Source: Deltaproteobacteria bacterium (lineage in GTDB: Bacteria > Desulfobacterota > Desulfarculia > Desulfarculales > Desulfarculaceae). Taken from it: a stretch of 14,231 nt of DNA. A program made the translations under genes and the position numbers. The stretch spans positions 1-14,231 of the forward strand of contig JAHLLK010000104.1 of assembly GCA_020444165.1 (NCBI GenBank), given 5' to 3'. The notes beneath the pieces are model-generated. The model saw only the letters and a program-made list of their open reading frames with translations, made no database searches and had not been told where the DNA came from. Below, piece after piece: positions 1 through 5,875 of this stretch (positions are counted from its first letter, which is position 1; the number at the start of each line of letters is the position of its first letter).

Positions 1-119
1 CCGCCCCCACCCTCCACGACGAGCCCCGCTGGGGCCTGGTGGTCAACGGCCGGCTGCTGCCCGAGGTGTTCCCCAGCCGGGAGGAGGCGGAGGCCGCGGC
101 CAAGGAACGCAACGCATGA
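1..119 (+). CDS. C-terminal end of an unidentified protein (5' truncated by window edge)
   Basis: An open frame runs from the window edge (first full codon at base 3) to a TGA at 117-119. It encodes 38 residues containing RWGLVVNGRLLPEVFPSREE and an alanine/glutamate-rich end. The last codons overlap the next start as ATGA at 116-119, the same junction style as the genes downstream, which supports it being a real gene end. Codons prefer G or C in the third position. Too little remains to name a family. The piece is polar with no membrane segment. Confidence 0.6.
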   Translation, partial: APTLHDEPRWGLVVNGRLLPEVFPSREEAEAAAKERNA

Positions 120-331
120 AGCCATCACAGGTCAAGACCGGCAAGGTCTATCACACGGTTAACGGCGGCACTTTCAAGGTGGTCGGCGAAGACAAAAAGT
201 ATGACGTGGTGTTTTTGCGGCAGATGGGGCGGGAGATGTTCGGGGGTTATTACCCTCTCAATAGGCACGGGTGGGCTCTTTCCATGAAGCGGGGAGCTTT
301 CGCCAAAATCGTCACGTGGATCGCCTCATGA
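116..331 (+). CDS. Small phage-type protein of unknown function (71 aa)
   Basis: A 71-residue protein starting at the ATGA overlap with the preceding gene, with AAGGAA about 10 bases upstream as a modest ribosome site. It opens with KPSQVKTGKVYHTVNGGTFKVV and ends with FAKIVTWIAS. The predicted pattern is beta strands followed by a short amphipathic helix. Small early phage proteins often have this layout (a 'vGktY...' start and a 'FAkw' end), but I cannot name a family. It ends in another ATGA overlap at 328-331, so it lies inside the translationally coupled operon. Confidence 0.6.
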   Translation: MKPSQVKTGKVYHTVNGGTFKVVGEDKKYDVVFLRQMGREMFGGYYPLNRHGWALSMKRGAFAKIVTWIAS

Positions 332-837
332 GGGATCACCGCACGTTGCCCATGCCTCCCTCCTTCGAGGTGCCACCCACCACCGGCATTTGCCGGTGGT
401 GCGGCAAGCCGGTGCACGAGCCCCGGCGCTGGAGGTGGCACTCCGCCTGCCTCAAAATCTACGAGGACCTCCTTTTGGAGTTGAGCCAGCCAAATTATCA
501 CCTGCTGGAGCGGCAGAACGGCTGCTGCGCTGGGTGCGGCTACCCGCTCGTGGTGATGACCAGATACCGGCATTGGTGGCCGGTCAAATGGATCTACTGC
601 TGGCGGGAGGAAGAGCTCCCCTGGCAAGACGACCATATCATCGCCCTGGTGGACGCCCTGCCGCATGCCGACGACCCCTGGTGGCAATGGCGGCTCAGCA
701 ACCGGCAGGCACTGTGCCCGCCCTGCCACCGGGCCAAGACCGCGGCCGAGAACACTCGCCGGGCGGCTTGGCGGAGGGCATGGAAGGACCAAGTTGCTGA
801 ACAGGGAAAGCTTTTCGGAGAGGGGGGGAAACCGTGA
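328..837 (+). CDS. HNH endonuclease-like protein with zinc-binding cysteine pairs
   Basis: A 169-residue protein. I chose the ATG at 328 because it forms an ATGA overlap with the preceding stop. An in-frame ATG at 271 lies deep inside the upstream gene and adds unrelated residues, and an ATG at 352 is also possible. The C-terminal half carries an HNH nuclease signature: DDHI with the first catalytic His near residue 103, Asn near 125 in LSNRQALC, and CPPCH with the last His near 134. CRWC and CAGC pairs in the N-terminal half look like structural zinc ligands. The final 30 residues are basic and helical. HNH proteins of this size in phages act as nicking or homing-type nucleases or in genome processing, but the substrate cannot be read from sequence. 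It sits upstream of two DNA methyltransferase genes, so a role in modification-dependent cleavage is possible but unproven. Confidence 0.8.
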   Translation: MRDHRTLPMPPSFEVPPTTGICRWCGKPVHEPRRWRWHSACLKIYEDLLLELSQPNYHLLERQNGCCAGCGYPLVVMTRYRHWWPVKWIYCWREEELPWQDDHIIALVDALPHADDPWWQWRLSNRQALCPPCHRAKTAAENTRRAAWRRAWKDQVAEQGKLFGEGGKP

Positions 838-1598
838 AATGCCTGTCTATTCCCCAACCCGGGGCCTCGCTGATCGTGGCGGGGTTTCAGGACGTGGAGA
901 ACCGATCCTGGGCGACAAAATACCGCGGACCGGTCCTCATCCACGCCGCCAAACGGCCAGGGTTCTGCCTGCGCTGCTCTGAAGGTTGTGAGTGTCTCTC
1001 CACCTGGTTCCAGGTTGGCAGCGAAGCCCAAGCCTGGACCTGCCAGGCGGTGAAGGCGCGGCAGGGGCAGGACTACCCCTTGGGCGCCATCATCGGCCAG
1101 GCCGAGATCATAGACTGCGTGCAGGGCCACCCCTCCCGCTGGGCCGAGCCCGGGGCCTGGCATTGGGTGCTGACCAACGCCAAGCCCTTCCCCGGCCCGG
1201 TGCCCTATCCTGGGCGCCTGGGGCTGTTCGAGGCCCCGGACCCCGACGCCGACCACCTTTTCAAACCCCATGACGGCCGGACGCGCCGGGTGTGCATCGC
1301 CGAGGAGCCGGCAGACATCATGATCACCCGGCCGAGGAAGTGGGGGAATCCCTATCGCCTGGAACCAGTCAACAAAAAATACGGGGGCACTGGTTGGTAT
1401 GTCGATGGCATCTATTGGTGCTCGAAGGAGGAGGCGCTGAAATATTCTGTCTGGTTGTACCGCGACTGGATCGTTTCTCAGCCGGAACTTGAGGATGAAC
1501 TCCGCACCCTCAAAGGCAAGCGCCTGGGATGCTTTTGCGCGCCCGGGGAACCCTGCCACGGCGACGTGCTGGTGAGACTGGTGGAGGAGATGGCATGA
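834..1598 (+). CDS. ASCH domain - DUF4326 fusion protein
   Basis: A 254-residue protein starting at GTG 834, which forms a GTGA overlap with the previous stop and has a G-rich Shine-Dalgarno region (gagaggggggg) just upstream. The N-terminal part (about residues 1-140) begins MKCLSIPQPGASLIVAGFQD and continues with VENRSW and GPVLIHAA. This is the typical opening of ASCH domains, a PUA-like fold linked to RNA or nucleotide binding. The C-terminal part (about 155-254) matches DUF4326: TRPRKWGNP near 165-173 and LKGKRLGCFCAPGEPCHGD, with Cys233, Cys235, Cys241 and His242 as likely key residues. DUF4326 proteins are common in phages as single-domain proteins with no established biochemistry. Each half is clear; the fusion is the unusual feature. 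A role in nucleotide or RNA base metabolism is inference. Confidence 0.85.
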   Translation: MKCLSIPQPGASLIVAGFQDVENRSWATKYRGPVLIHAAKRPGFCLRCSEGCECLSTWFQVGSEAQAWTCQAVKARQGQDYPLGAIIGQAEIIDCVQGHPSRWAEPGAWHWVLTNAKPFPGPVPYPGRLGLFEAPDPDADHLFKPHDGRTRRVCIAEEPADIMITRPRKWGNPYRLEPVNKKYGGTGWYVDGIYWCSKEEALKYSVWLYRDWIVSQPELEDELRTLKGKRLGCFCAPGEPCHGDVLVRLVEEMA

Positions 1599-1822
1599 AT
1601 TGCGAATGGATGCCCATCCGAACGGCACCCCGGGACGGCCATATAATCCTGGCCCGATGCCTCAACTACGCAGGGCAGGTCATCGTCTGCATGGTCCACT
1701 GGGCGACAAATTGGGGTGAGGGAGCCTGGATATTATCGGCAATGGGGACAGCCTCTAACGGCCTGACGTTGACCCATTGGATGGAGATCCCGCCAGTCCT
1801 TGAGGAGGAGATCAAGCCATGA
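1595..1822 (+). CDS. DUF551-like small phage protein
   Basis: A 75-residue protein. The ATG at 1595 overlaps the preceding TGA as ATGA, so I prefer it to an in-frame ATG at 1529 that would overlap the DUF4326 coding end by 70 bases. The sequence has the 'W-M-P-I-x-T-A-P-R-D-G-x-x-I-L' opening, a central tryptophan-rich strand and a 'THWMEIPP' end. That is the pattern of DUF551-type and related small phage proteins, whose function is unknown. It ends with an ATGA overlap into the methyltransferase at 1819, so its translation is probably coupled to that gene. Confidence 0.65.
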   Translation: MNCEWMPIRTAPRDGHIILARCLNYAGQVIVCMVHWATNWGEGAWILSAMGTASNGLTLTHWMEIPPVLEEEIKP

Positions 1823-2976
1823 GCTACCTCCTCATCCAGGCCGACGCCAGGGCGATCCCTTTGGCCGATAGCAGTGTGGATTGCGTGGTGACGAGCCCAC
1901 CGTACTGGGGGCTGCGGGATTACGGGGTCGGAGGTCAAATCGGGCTGGAGCCCGCGCACGACTGCCTCGGGTGGGCCACAGGCGAGCCTTGCGGCGAGTG
2001 CTGGGTTTGCCAGATGATCCAGGTTTTCCGCGAGGCGCGGCGGGTGCTGAAGCCCTGGGGCACGGTCTGGGCCAACCTGGGGGACGCCTATTCGGCCGGA
2101 ACCCGTGACACAGCCTCGTTCCGCCGCGACCGTGCTGGTGTCTTACCATCACCAGGGCTACGGGCCGCGGGGTTGCCTCCTAAGAACCTCATCGGGCTGC
2201 CTTGGCGGGCCGCTCTGGGCCTACAAGCGGACGGCTGGTGGCTGCGGAGCGAGATCCTTTGGGCCAAGACCAACCCCATGCCGGAGGCGGTGCGGGACCG
2301 ACCAAGCAAAGCACACGAGACGATTTTTCTGCTGACCAAAGCCCCGCGCTACTTCTACGACCAAGAGGCCGTGCGTGTTTCTTTCCGCCCCAAATCTCTA
2401 GAGAGAGTCGCCCAGAACATTGAGGCCCAGGCCGGCTCTTTGCGGGTGGTTGGCAAGACAACCGGACCCATGAAGGCCCGGGGCAACCCGGAAGTGGGCG
2501 CAAACCTGAAAACCGTCTGGCCCATCCCTTCAGCGCAGTGCAAAGAGGCCCATTTCGCCGCATTCCCCGAGGCGCTAGCGGAAACCTGCATCCTGGCCGG
2601 CACCAGTGCTATAGGCAACTGTCCCGCCTGCGGCCGGCCCTGGGAACGCGTGTTCCAAAGGGATGCAATGATTACCCGCAAAGGTCCGAAGGCTGATGGA
2701 TACGGAAGCCGCACCACTGCTGGGCTCTCTGGAACGATGGTCAAGCCTCCGGCCGCCAAAACGGTGGGCTGGCGGCCCACTTGCACGTGCGGGGCCGGCG
2801 AACCCGCCCCCGCAGTGGTTCTCGACCCCTTCGTGGGATCCGGGACCACCTGTCGAGTCGCCGACCGCCTGGGCCGCCACGGCATCGGCCTAGACCTTAA
2901 CTTAGCCTATCTGGCCGACATCGCGGCCAAGCGTTGCGCGGCGCACATGCAGCCGGTGCTCCCGGGGGTGGCCTAA
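1819..2976 (+). CDS. DNA (N4-cytosine or N6-adenine) methyltransferase, SPPY type
   Basis: A 385-residue S-adenosylmethionine-dependent DNA methyltransferase. Catalytic motif IV, TSPPY, is at residues 25-29, followed by WGLRDYG. The AdoMet-binding motif I, LDPFVGSGTT, lies near the C-terminus at about 335-344. This order, catalytic motif first and FxGxG last with the variable region between, is that of the beta class (N6_N4_Mtase family). SPPY is most often linked to N4-cytosine methylation, but N6-adenine enzymes also use it. Within the middle region a CPAC pair (268/271) and a CTC pair (322/324) suggest a zinc-bound insertion in the target-recognition part. No cognate restriction enzyme gene is visible, so it is probably an orphan that protects or marks the element's DNA. 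It overlaps the preceding gene as ATGA, and the next methyltransferase starts 1 base after its stop. Confidence 0.92.
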   Translation: MSYLLIQADARAIPLADSSVDCVVTSPPYWGLRDYGVGGQIGLEPAHDCLGWATGEPCGECWVCQMIQVFREARRVLKPWGTVWANLGDAYSAGTRDTASFRRDRAGVLPSPGLRAAGLPPKNLIGLPWRAALGLQADGWWLRSEILWAKTNPMPEAVRDRPSKAHETIFLLTKAPRYFYDQEAVRVSFRPKSLERVAQNIEAQAGSLRVVGKTTGPMKARGNPEVGANLKTVWPIPSAQCKEAHFAAFPEALAETCILAGTSAIGNCPACGRPWERVFQRDAMITRKGPKADGYGSRTTAGLSGTMVKPPAAKTVGWRPTCTCGAGEPAPAVVLDPFVGSGTTCRVADRLGRHGIGLDLNLAYLADIAAKRCAAHMQPVLPGVA

Positions 2977-2977
2977 A

Positions 2978-3445
2978 ATGAACCAATCCGCGCTCATTCA
3001 CCCCCGGCCCTGGAACCGCAGCAAGCCCAGCGACCGCTGGGGCACCCCGCTGGCCCTGTTCCAATACCTGGACGCGGTTTTCCGGTTCGAGTTGGATGTC
3101 TGCGCCTTGCCTGGGGAGAGCCTGTGCCCCCGGGCCTTCACGCCAGAGGATGACGGCCTGGCCCAGCCCTGGTCCGGGCGCATCTGGATGAACCCGCCTT
3201 ACTCCCCCTTGGGCGCAATCGTCCCCTGGGTGCGGAAGGCCGCGGAGACGGCCCAGGCCGGCAAGGGCCTAGTGATGGCCCTTTTGCCTGCCCGCACAGA
3301 CGCCGGTTGGTGGCAAGACTGGGTGGCCCCGCACGCCGATATTCGTTTCCTCCGTGGCCGGCTGAAGTTCGGGGGAGCATCCAACAACGCCCCATTTCCC
3401 AGCGCCCTGGCCTTGTACTGGCCGCGGCCCAGGGGGTGCCGATGA
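2978..3445 (+). CDS. Phage-type N6-adenine DNA methyltransferase (phage Dam family)
   Basis: A 155-residue protein of the phage N-6-adenine-methyltransferase family. It shows RWGTPLALFQYLDAVFRFEL followed by DVCA near the N-terminus, the NPPY catalytic motif at residues 72-75 (WMNPPYS), a helix-rich segment, and the LLPARTDAGWWQDWV and FLRGRLKFGG blocks usual for this family. Enzymes of this group methylate adenine, often at GATC, in phage or prophage DNA; the target here cannot be read from sequence. Length is near the lower end of the family but all core blocks are present. It follows the SPPY methyltransferase by 1 base and overlaps the next gene as ATGA at 3442. The pair could modify two separate sequences to evade host restriction. 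Confidence 0.92.
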   Translation: MNQSALIHPRPWNRSKPSDRWGTPLALFQYLDAVFRFELDVCALPGESLCPRAFTPEDDGLAQPWSGRIWMNPPYSPLGAIVPWVRKAAETAQAGKGLVMALLPARTDAGWWQDWVAPHADIRFLRGRLKFGGASNNAPFPSALALYWPRPRGCR

Positions 3446-3639
3446 CCACCACCATCCTCTGCACCAACAACTCCTGCCCCTCTTGGGGATGTTGCCGCCT
3501 TGGCATACTGCTTGGCGACAAGCGCCACCCGGATGCCGAGATCTTTCCGGCGGACCCCGTGAAGGGTAAATGCCCTTTTTACGAGCACGACCCGAGATTG
3601 CACGGGCCGAAGTGCAAGGAGGAAAAATGCAAGATTTGA
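3442..3639 (+). CDS. Small cysteine-rich protein (65 aa)
   Basis: A 65-residue protein beginning at the ATGA overlap with the Dam-like gene. I chose this start over ATG 3307, which would read through most of the Dam C-terminus. It has six cysteines plus CPFYEHDPRLHGPKC near the end. The arrangement C-x4-C-x4-CC ... C ... C-x4-C suggests metal binding, probably zinc. I do not recognise the family. The last 13 bases overlap the start of the next gene, whose strong ribosome site lies within this coding sequence. Confidence 0.6.
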   Translation: MTTTILCTNNSCPSWGCCRLGILLGDKRHPDAEIFPADPVKGKCPFYEHDPRLHGPKCKEEKCKI

Positions 3640-3977
3640 CCTGCAAGTGCGGGCGGGGACTGGTGCTCTATCGCGCCGACGGCCAGAGCATGGGCAAGTG
3701 CCGTGAATGCTACCGAGACATGGGGTTGAAGAACGGCGAGAAGCTGGCCGCCCGGGTCCGCGCGGTGCGATCTTGGCAATCCTGGGATGACGTGCCGCTC
3801 ATCATGCAGACGGCGGAGGTTTGCGAGTTCCTGCAAATGGACCGCCGCACACTGGACAAACAGGCCCAGGCCGGTCACCTGAAGCGTGGGGCTATCGGCA
3901 GGGGCAATCTCCGCTACGGCCGGGCGGCCCTGCGGGAGTTTTGCCGCGAGGCTAACTGTGATCCGTTCGAAGTTTAG
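3627..3977 (+). CDS. Zinc-ribbon plus helix-turn-helix DNA-binding protein (excisionase/MerR-like HTH)
   Basis: A 116-residue protein. ATG 3627 is preceded by AAGGAGG at 3616-3622 with ideal spacing and is preferred to ATG 3570. The N-terminus carries C6-x-C8 and C25-x2-C28, a compact zinc ribbon. The C-terminal half, about residues 57-112, reads MQTAEVCEFLQMDRRTLDKQ followed by AGHLKRGAIGRGNLRYGRAAL. This is the helix-turn-helix plus wing and 'R-Y-x-x-x-x-L' end seen in excisionase and MerR-like (HTH_17) domains. Such proteins act as recombination directionality factors or transcriptional regulators. No integrase is near, so a regulatory role is as likely as excision. The zinc ribbon fused in front of the HTH is uncommon. 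It may bind the operator-like palindrome at 9247-9276, but nothing in the sequence shows this. Confidence 0.7.
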   Translation: MQDLTCKCGRGLVLYRADGQSMGKCRECYRDMGLKNGEKLAARVRAVRSWQSWDDVPLIMQTAEVCEFLQMDRRTLDKQAQAGHLKRGAIGRGNLRYGRAALREFCREANCDPFEV

Positions 3978-3986
3978 GAGGTAACG

Positions 3987-4292
3987 ATGAACACGGGAAC
4001 TGCGCGTTTCCCCGAGACAAGAATCGACAGGCCTTCGATGCGCGAACACCCACACGAGGATCGGCCCAAGTCAGATCCCGTCGCCCTGGCGGTGCCACTA
4101 TTGTTAGCCTGCCGGTTTCTGCCCGGCCTCAAATTCGCTGACGCCGCGCTCTGTGCGGACAGGAGGGCCAAGGCCAAAGAGATGAAGGCTAAGGACAGGA
4201 AAACCGTGGAGAAGAACGGCGAACCTCGGCAGCCGGTTTTGTACGGCATGATGGTCAGGTGCGCCAAGTGCAAGGGGCCGGTGAAGGTGTAG
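3987..4292 (+). CDS. Small basic protein with C-terminal CxxC (101 aa)
   Basis: A 101-residue protein with AGGAGG at 3976-3981 overlapping the preceding stop codon, five bases before ATG 3987. The N-terminal half is polar. The centre has a hydrophobic stretch (ALAVPLLLACRFLPGL) that is too short and interrupted to be a confident membrane segment. The C-terminal half is lysine-rich (DRRAKAKEMKAKDRKTVEK) and ends YGMMVRCAKCKGPVKV, a half zinc-ribbon with CAKC. I do not recognise a family. The next gene starts only 1 base after the stop. Confidence 0.55.
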   Translation: MNTGTARFPETRIDRPSMREHPHEDRPKSDPVALAVPLLLACRFLPGLKFADAALCADRRAKAKEMKAKDRKTVEKNGEPRQPVLYGMMVRCAKCKGPVKV

Positions 4293-4293
4293 G

Positions 4294-4473
4294 GTGGCTG
4301 CTCCCCATTACCTGGTTTGCGCTGACGGCCGGCGGACTCCTTTCACCCACTGCCAGAGCAAATGCAGGCAGAAGGACCGGTGCCAAGCCTACATCTGGAC
4401 CATAGAGGACCTGCGTTGGCAGGACGATCAAAGGGCGATAGCTAAGTTGAATCGGAGAGCGACAGAAGCATGA
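4294..4473 (+). CDS. Short GTG-start cysteine-rich protein (59 aa), easily missed
   Basis: The interval between the genes at 3987 and 4470 would be an odd 177-base gap in an otherwise gapless operon. It holds an open frame from GTG 4294, 1 base after the preceding stop, to TGA 4471-4473. The TGA overlaps the next gene's ATG at 4470 as ATGA. The 59-residue product starts VAAPHYLVCADGRRTPFTHC and has four cysteines, in C-x10-C-x3-C-x5-C spacing, then a basic/acidic helical C-terminus (IEDLRWQDDQRAIAKLNRRA). GAAGG about 7 bases upstream could be its ribosome site. The exact junction geometry on both sides is the main support. Function unknown; metal binding is likely. Confidence 0.65.
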   Translation: MAAPHYLVCADGRRTPFTHCQSKCRQKDRCQAYIWTIEDLRWQDDQRAIAKLNRRATEA

Positions 4474-4928
4474 GCATCAAGCCACTGACCCTTTATCACT
4501 TCACCAGCCCTCACCACGTTCAGGGAATACAGCAGCGCGGCATTTGTCTGGGCGCCCTCCCTGTGTTTAAGCCCGGGTACCTCCCCATGCTCGTCCCTGG
4601 CTACCAATGGCTGACCGTCAATCCCTCCTGGGAACAGGCCTGGTCGGTGCCGGTAACCTTGCCCTACGCGAGAAACGCTTTCAGGTTCAAGGTCGCCATC
4701 CCTCGCCTATTCCGTGGGAGACTGACCAGATGGTTGGGCAGCAAATATTCCACGGAAGGTGGCCCCCTGAATGCCGGAGGAGACCCCGAAAACTGGTGGC
4801 TCTACCACGGGAAAATCCCAGCCGCTTGGCTTGTGGATTTTGCGAGAAACCCGCAAGGGCCGCCCGTTTCGGAAGTCCAGATTGACCCGCTCCCGATCAT
4901 GCAAAAGCTGAGGGTAGGGCCGGTATGA
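4470..4928 (+). CDS. Unknown protein with possible ADP-ribosyltransferase-like fold
   Basis: A 152-residue protein starting at the ATGA overlap at 4470. The N-terminus reads LTLYHFTSPHHVQGIQQRGI, then later YQWLTVNP. This 'hhYHhTs..h..I...Gh......WLT' layout is shared by several ADP-ribosyltransferase-fold families (DarT/DUF4433-like and RNA 2'-phosphotransferase-like proteins), in which the H-[YF]-[TS] motif lines the NAD site. A C-terminal SEVQIDPLPI strand could hold the usual acidic residue (Glu in EVQI). Middle regions do not match any family I can name, so the fold assignment is tentative. It ends with an ATGA overlap into the replication initiator gene. If it is an active transferase it could modify host replication or RNA; this is inference. 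Confidence 0.5.
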   Translation: MSIKPLTLYHFTSPHHVQGIQQRGICLGALPVFKPGYLPMLVPGYQWLTVNPSWEQAWSVPVTLPYARNAFRFKVAIPRLFRGRLTRWLGSKYSTEGGPLNAGGDPENWWLYHGKIPAAWLVDFARNPQGPPVSEVQIDPLPIMQKLRVGPV

Positions 4929-5875
4929 GCTACCGAAAAATAGACGAACGCCTCTGGTCATCCACCACCTTCCGGGCCATGAGCCGGGACGCCCGGGATC
5001 TCTACGTCTATCTGCTGACCAGCCCCCACAACAACGCCCTGTGCTGCTACCGGCTGCCGCTCGGCTACGCGGCCGACGATCTCCAATGGCCCCACGAGAC
5101 GGTCCAGAAGGCCATGGAGGAGTTGGTGGCCACCCGGCGCCTGGACGGCACCCCCATGGTCATCAGGGACGAAGCAACTCAGCTCGTGACCGTCCACGGC
5201 CAGCTCTACAAAGAAAAAATCATCAACCAAAACTGCATGAGGAAGTGCATCAGCGAATTGCAGGCCCTCCCAACCCGGAGCGAAGCCTATCTCCACGTGC
5301 TGGAAACCTGCCAAAAACTGAACGCCGAACTCAGGAATCCCTTTTTAGATGAGCTAGTTAAATTATTGGCCGAACGATTGCCGGAATCATTGGCCGAATC
5401 ATTGGCCGAATCATTGGCCGAATCATTGCGGCAACAACAGCGGCAGCTGCATAAGCAAGAGCAAGAAGAATTTATAAACAAACTCCCTACCCAAGCCTCT
5501 GACGTACTTGGCCGAACCTCCGTTGGGGACCCGGGGATAAGGGAAAAAATAAAAACCCTTCGCTCGCGGTATGAAGACCAGGACCTGGTGGACGAGGTGG
5601 TCAACGCCCTGGCAAGTACCCGAAAAACCTTCAGCATCGCCGACAGCGTCGTGTTGGTCGAGCTGATGTGGTGGGACCGCTATCCCGAAGACCTCGTGCG
5701 AGCCTCCATGCGGGTGTACCTCGACGGCGACTATGCCGCCGCAGGTAAGGCGGAAAAGTACCTGCGCGGGATAATCCGGAACCACGCCAAGAACCCCCAA
5801 TGCAGGCGAGGCCAACGGGCCGTGCCGACAGGAGAAAACCCCTATGACCGCCTTACCCAACGTCCTTCGGCCTGA
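4925..5875 (+). CDS. Replication initiator (DnaD/phage O-like) with internal 12-bp repeats
   Basis: A 316-residue protein. Residues 1-100 (YRKIDERLWSSTTFRAMSRD through the LYVYLLTSP and YRLPLGYAADDL blocks to the TVHGQLYKEKI strand) form the winged-helix pattern typical of phage replisome organisers and DnaD-like N-terminal domains. A linker follows with the repeated tetrapeptide LAES at about 153-168 and a glutamine-rich helix (RQQQRQLHKQEQEEF). The C-terminal part, about 200-300, is helical and ends with a polar tail. Its direct neighbour is a DnaC-like helicase loader whose start lies 32 bases inside this gene. Initiator followed by loader is the standard phage replication pair, as with lambda O and P. 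The repeats encoding LAES are an iteron-like array (see separate entry), so the gene may contain the origin it recognises. It starts at an ATGA overlap. Confidence 0.75.
   Translation: MSYRKIDERLWSSTTFRAMSRDARDLYVYLLTSPHNNALCCYRLPLGYAADDLQWPHETVQKAMEELVATRRLDGTPMVIRDEATQLVTVHGQLYKEKIINQNCMRKCISELQALPTRSEAYLHVLETCQKLNAELRNPFLDELVKLLAERLPESLAESLAESLAESLRQQQRQLHKQEQEEFINKLPTQASDVLGRTSVGDPGIREKIKTLRSRYEDQDLVDEVVNALASTRKTFSIADSVVLVELMWWDRYPEDLVRASMRVYLDGDYAAAGKAEKYLRGIIRNHAKNPQCRRGQRAVPTGENPYDRLTQRPSA
5360..5428 (+). repeat. Iteron-like tandem 12-bp repeats; candidate replication origin
   Basis: Three exact head-to-tail copies of GAATCATTGGCC lie at 5384-5395, 5396-5407 and 5408-5419, followed by a partial copy GAATCATTG at 5420-5428. 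Two degenerate copies precede them, at 5360-5371 (AAATTATTGGCC) and 5372-5383. The period of 12 keeps the reading frame and encodes LAES. Downstream, at about 5455-5490 and 5536-5560, the DNA turns A/T-rich (AGAATTTATAAACAAAC and GGGAAAAAATAAAAACCC). This contrasts sharply with the GC-rich surroundings and is a good candidate for an unwinding element. Repeats inside the initiator gene, next to AT-rich DNA and ahead of a loader gene, reproduce the layout of lambda ori inside gene O. The repeats are seen directly; origin function is inferred. Confidence 0.6.

Noticed and set aside
594..1628. A 344-codon minus-strand open frame
   Set aside because: It lies opposite the HNH and ASCH-DUF4326 genes, whose motifs are clear on the plus strand; no independent support was found.
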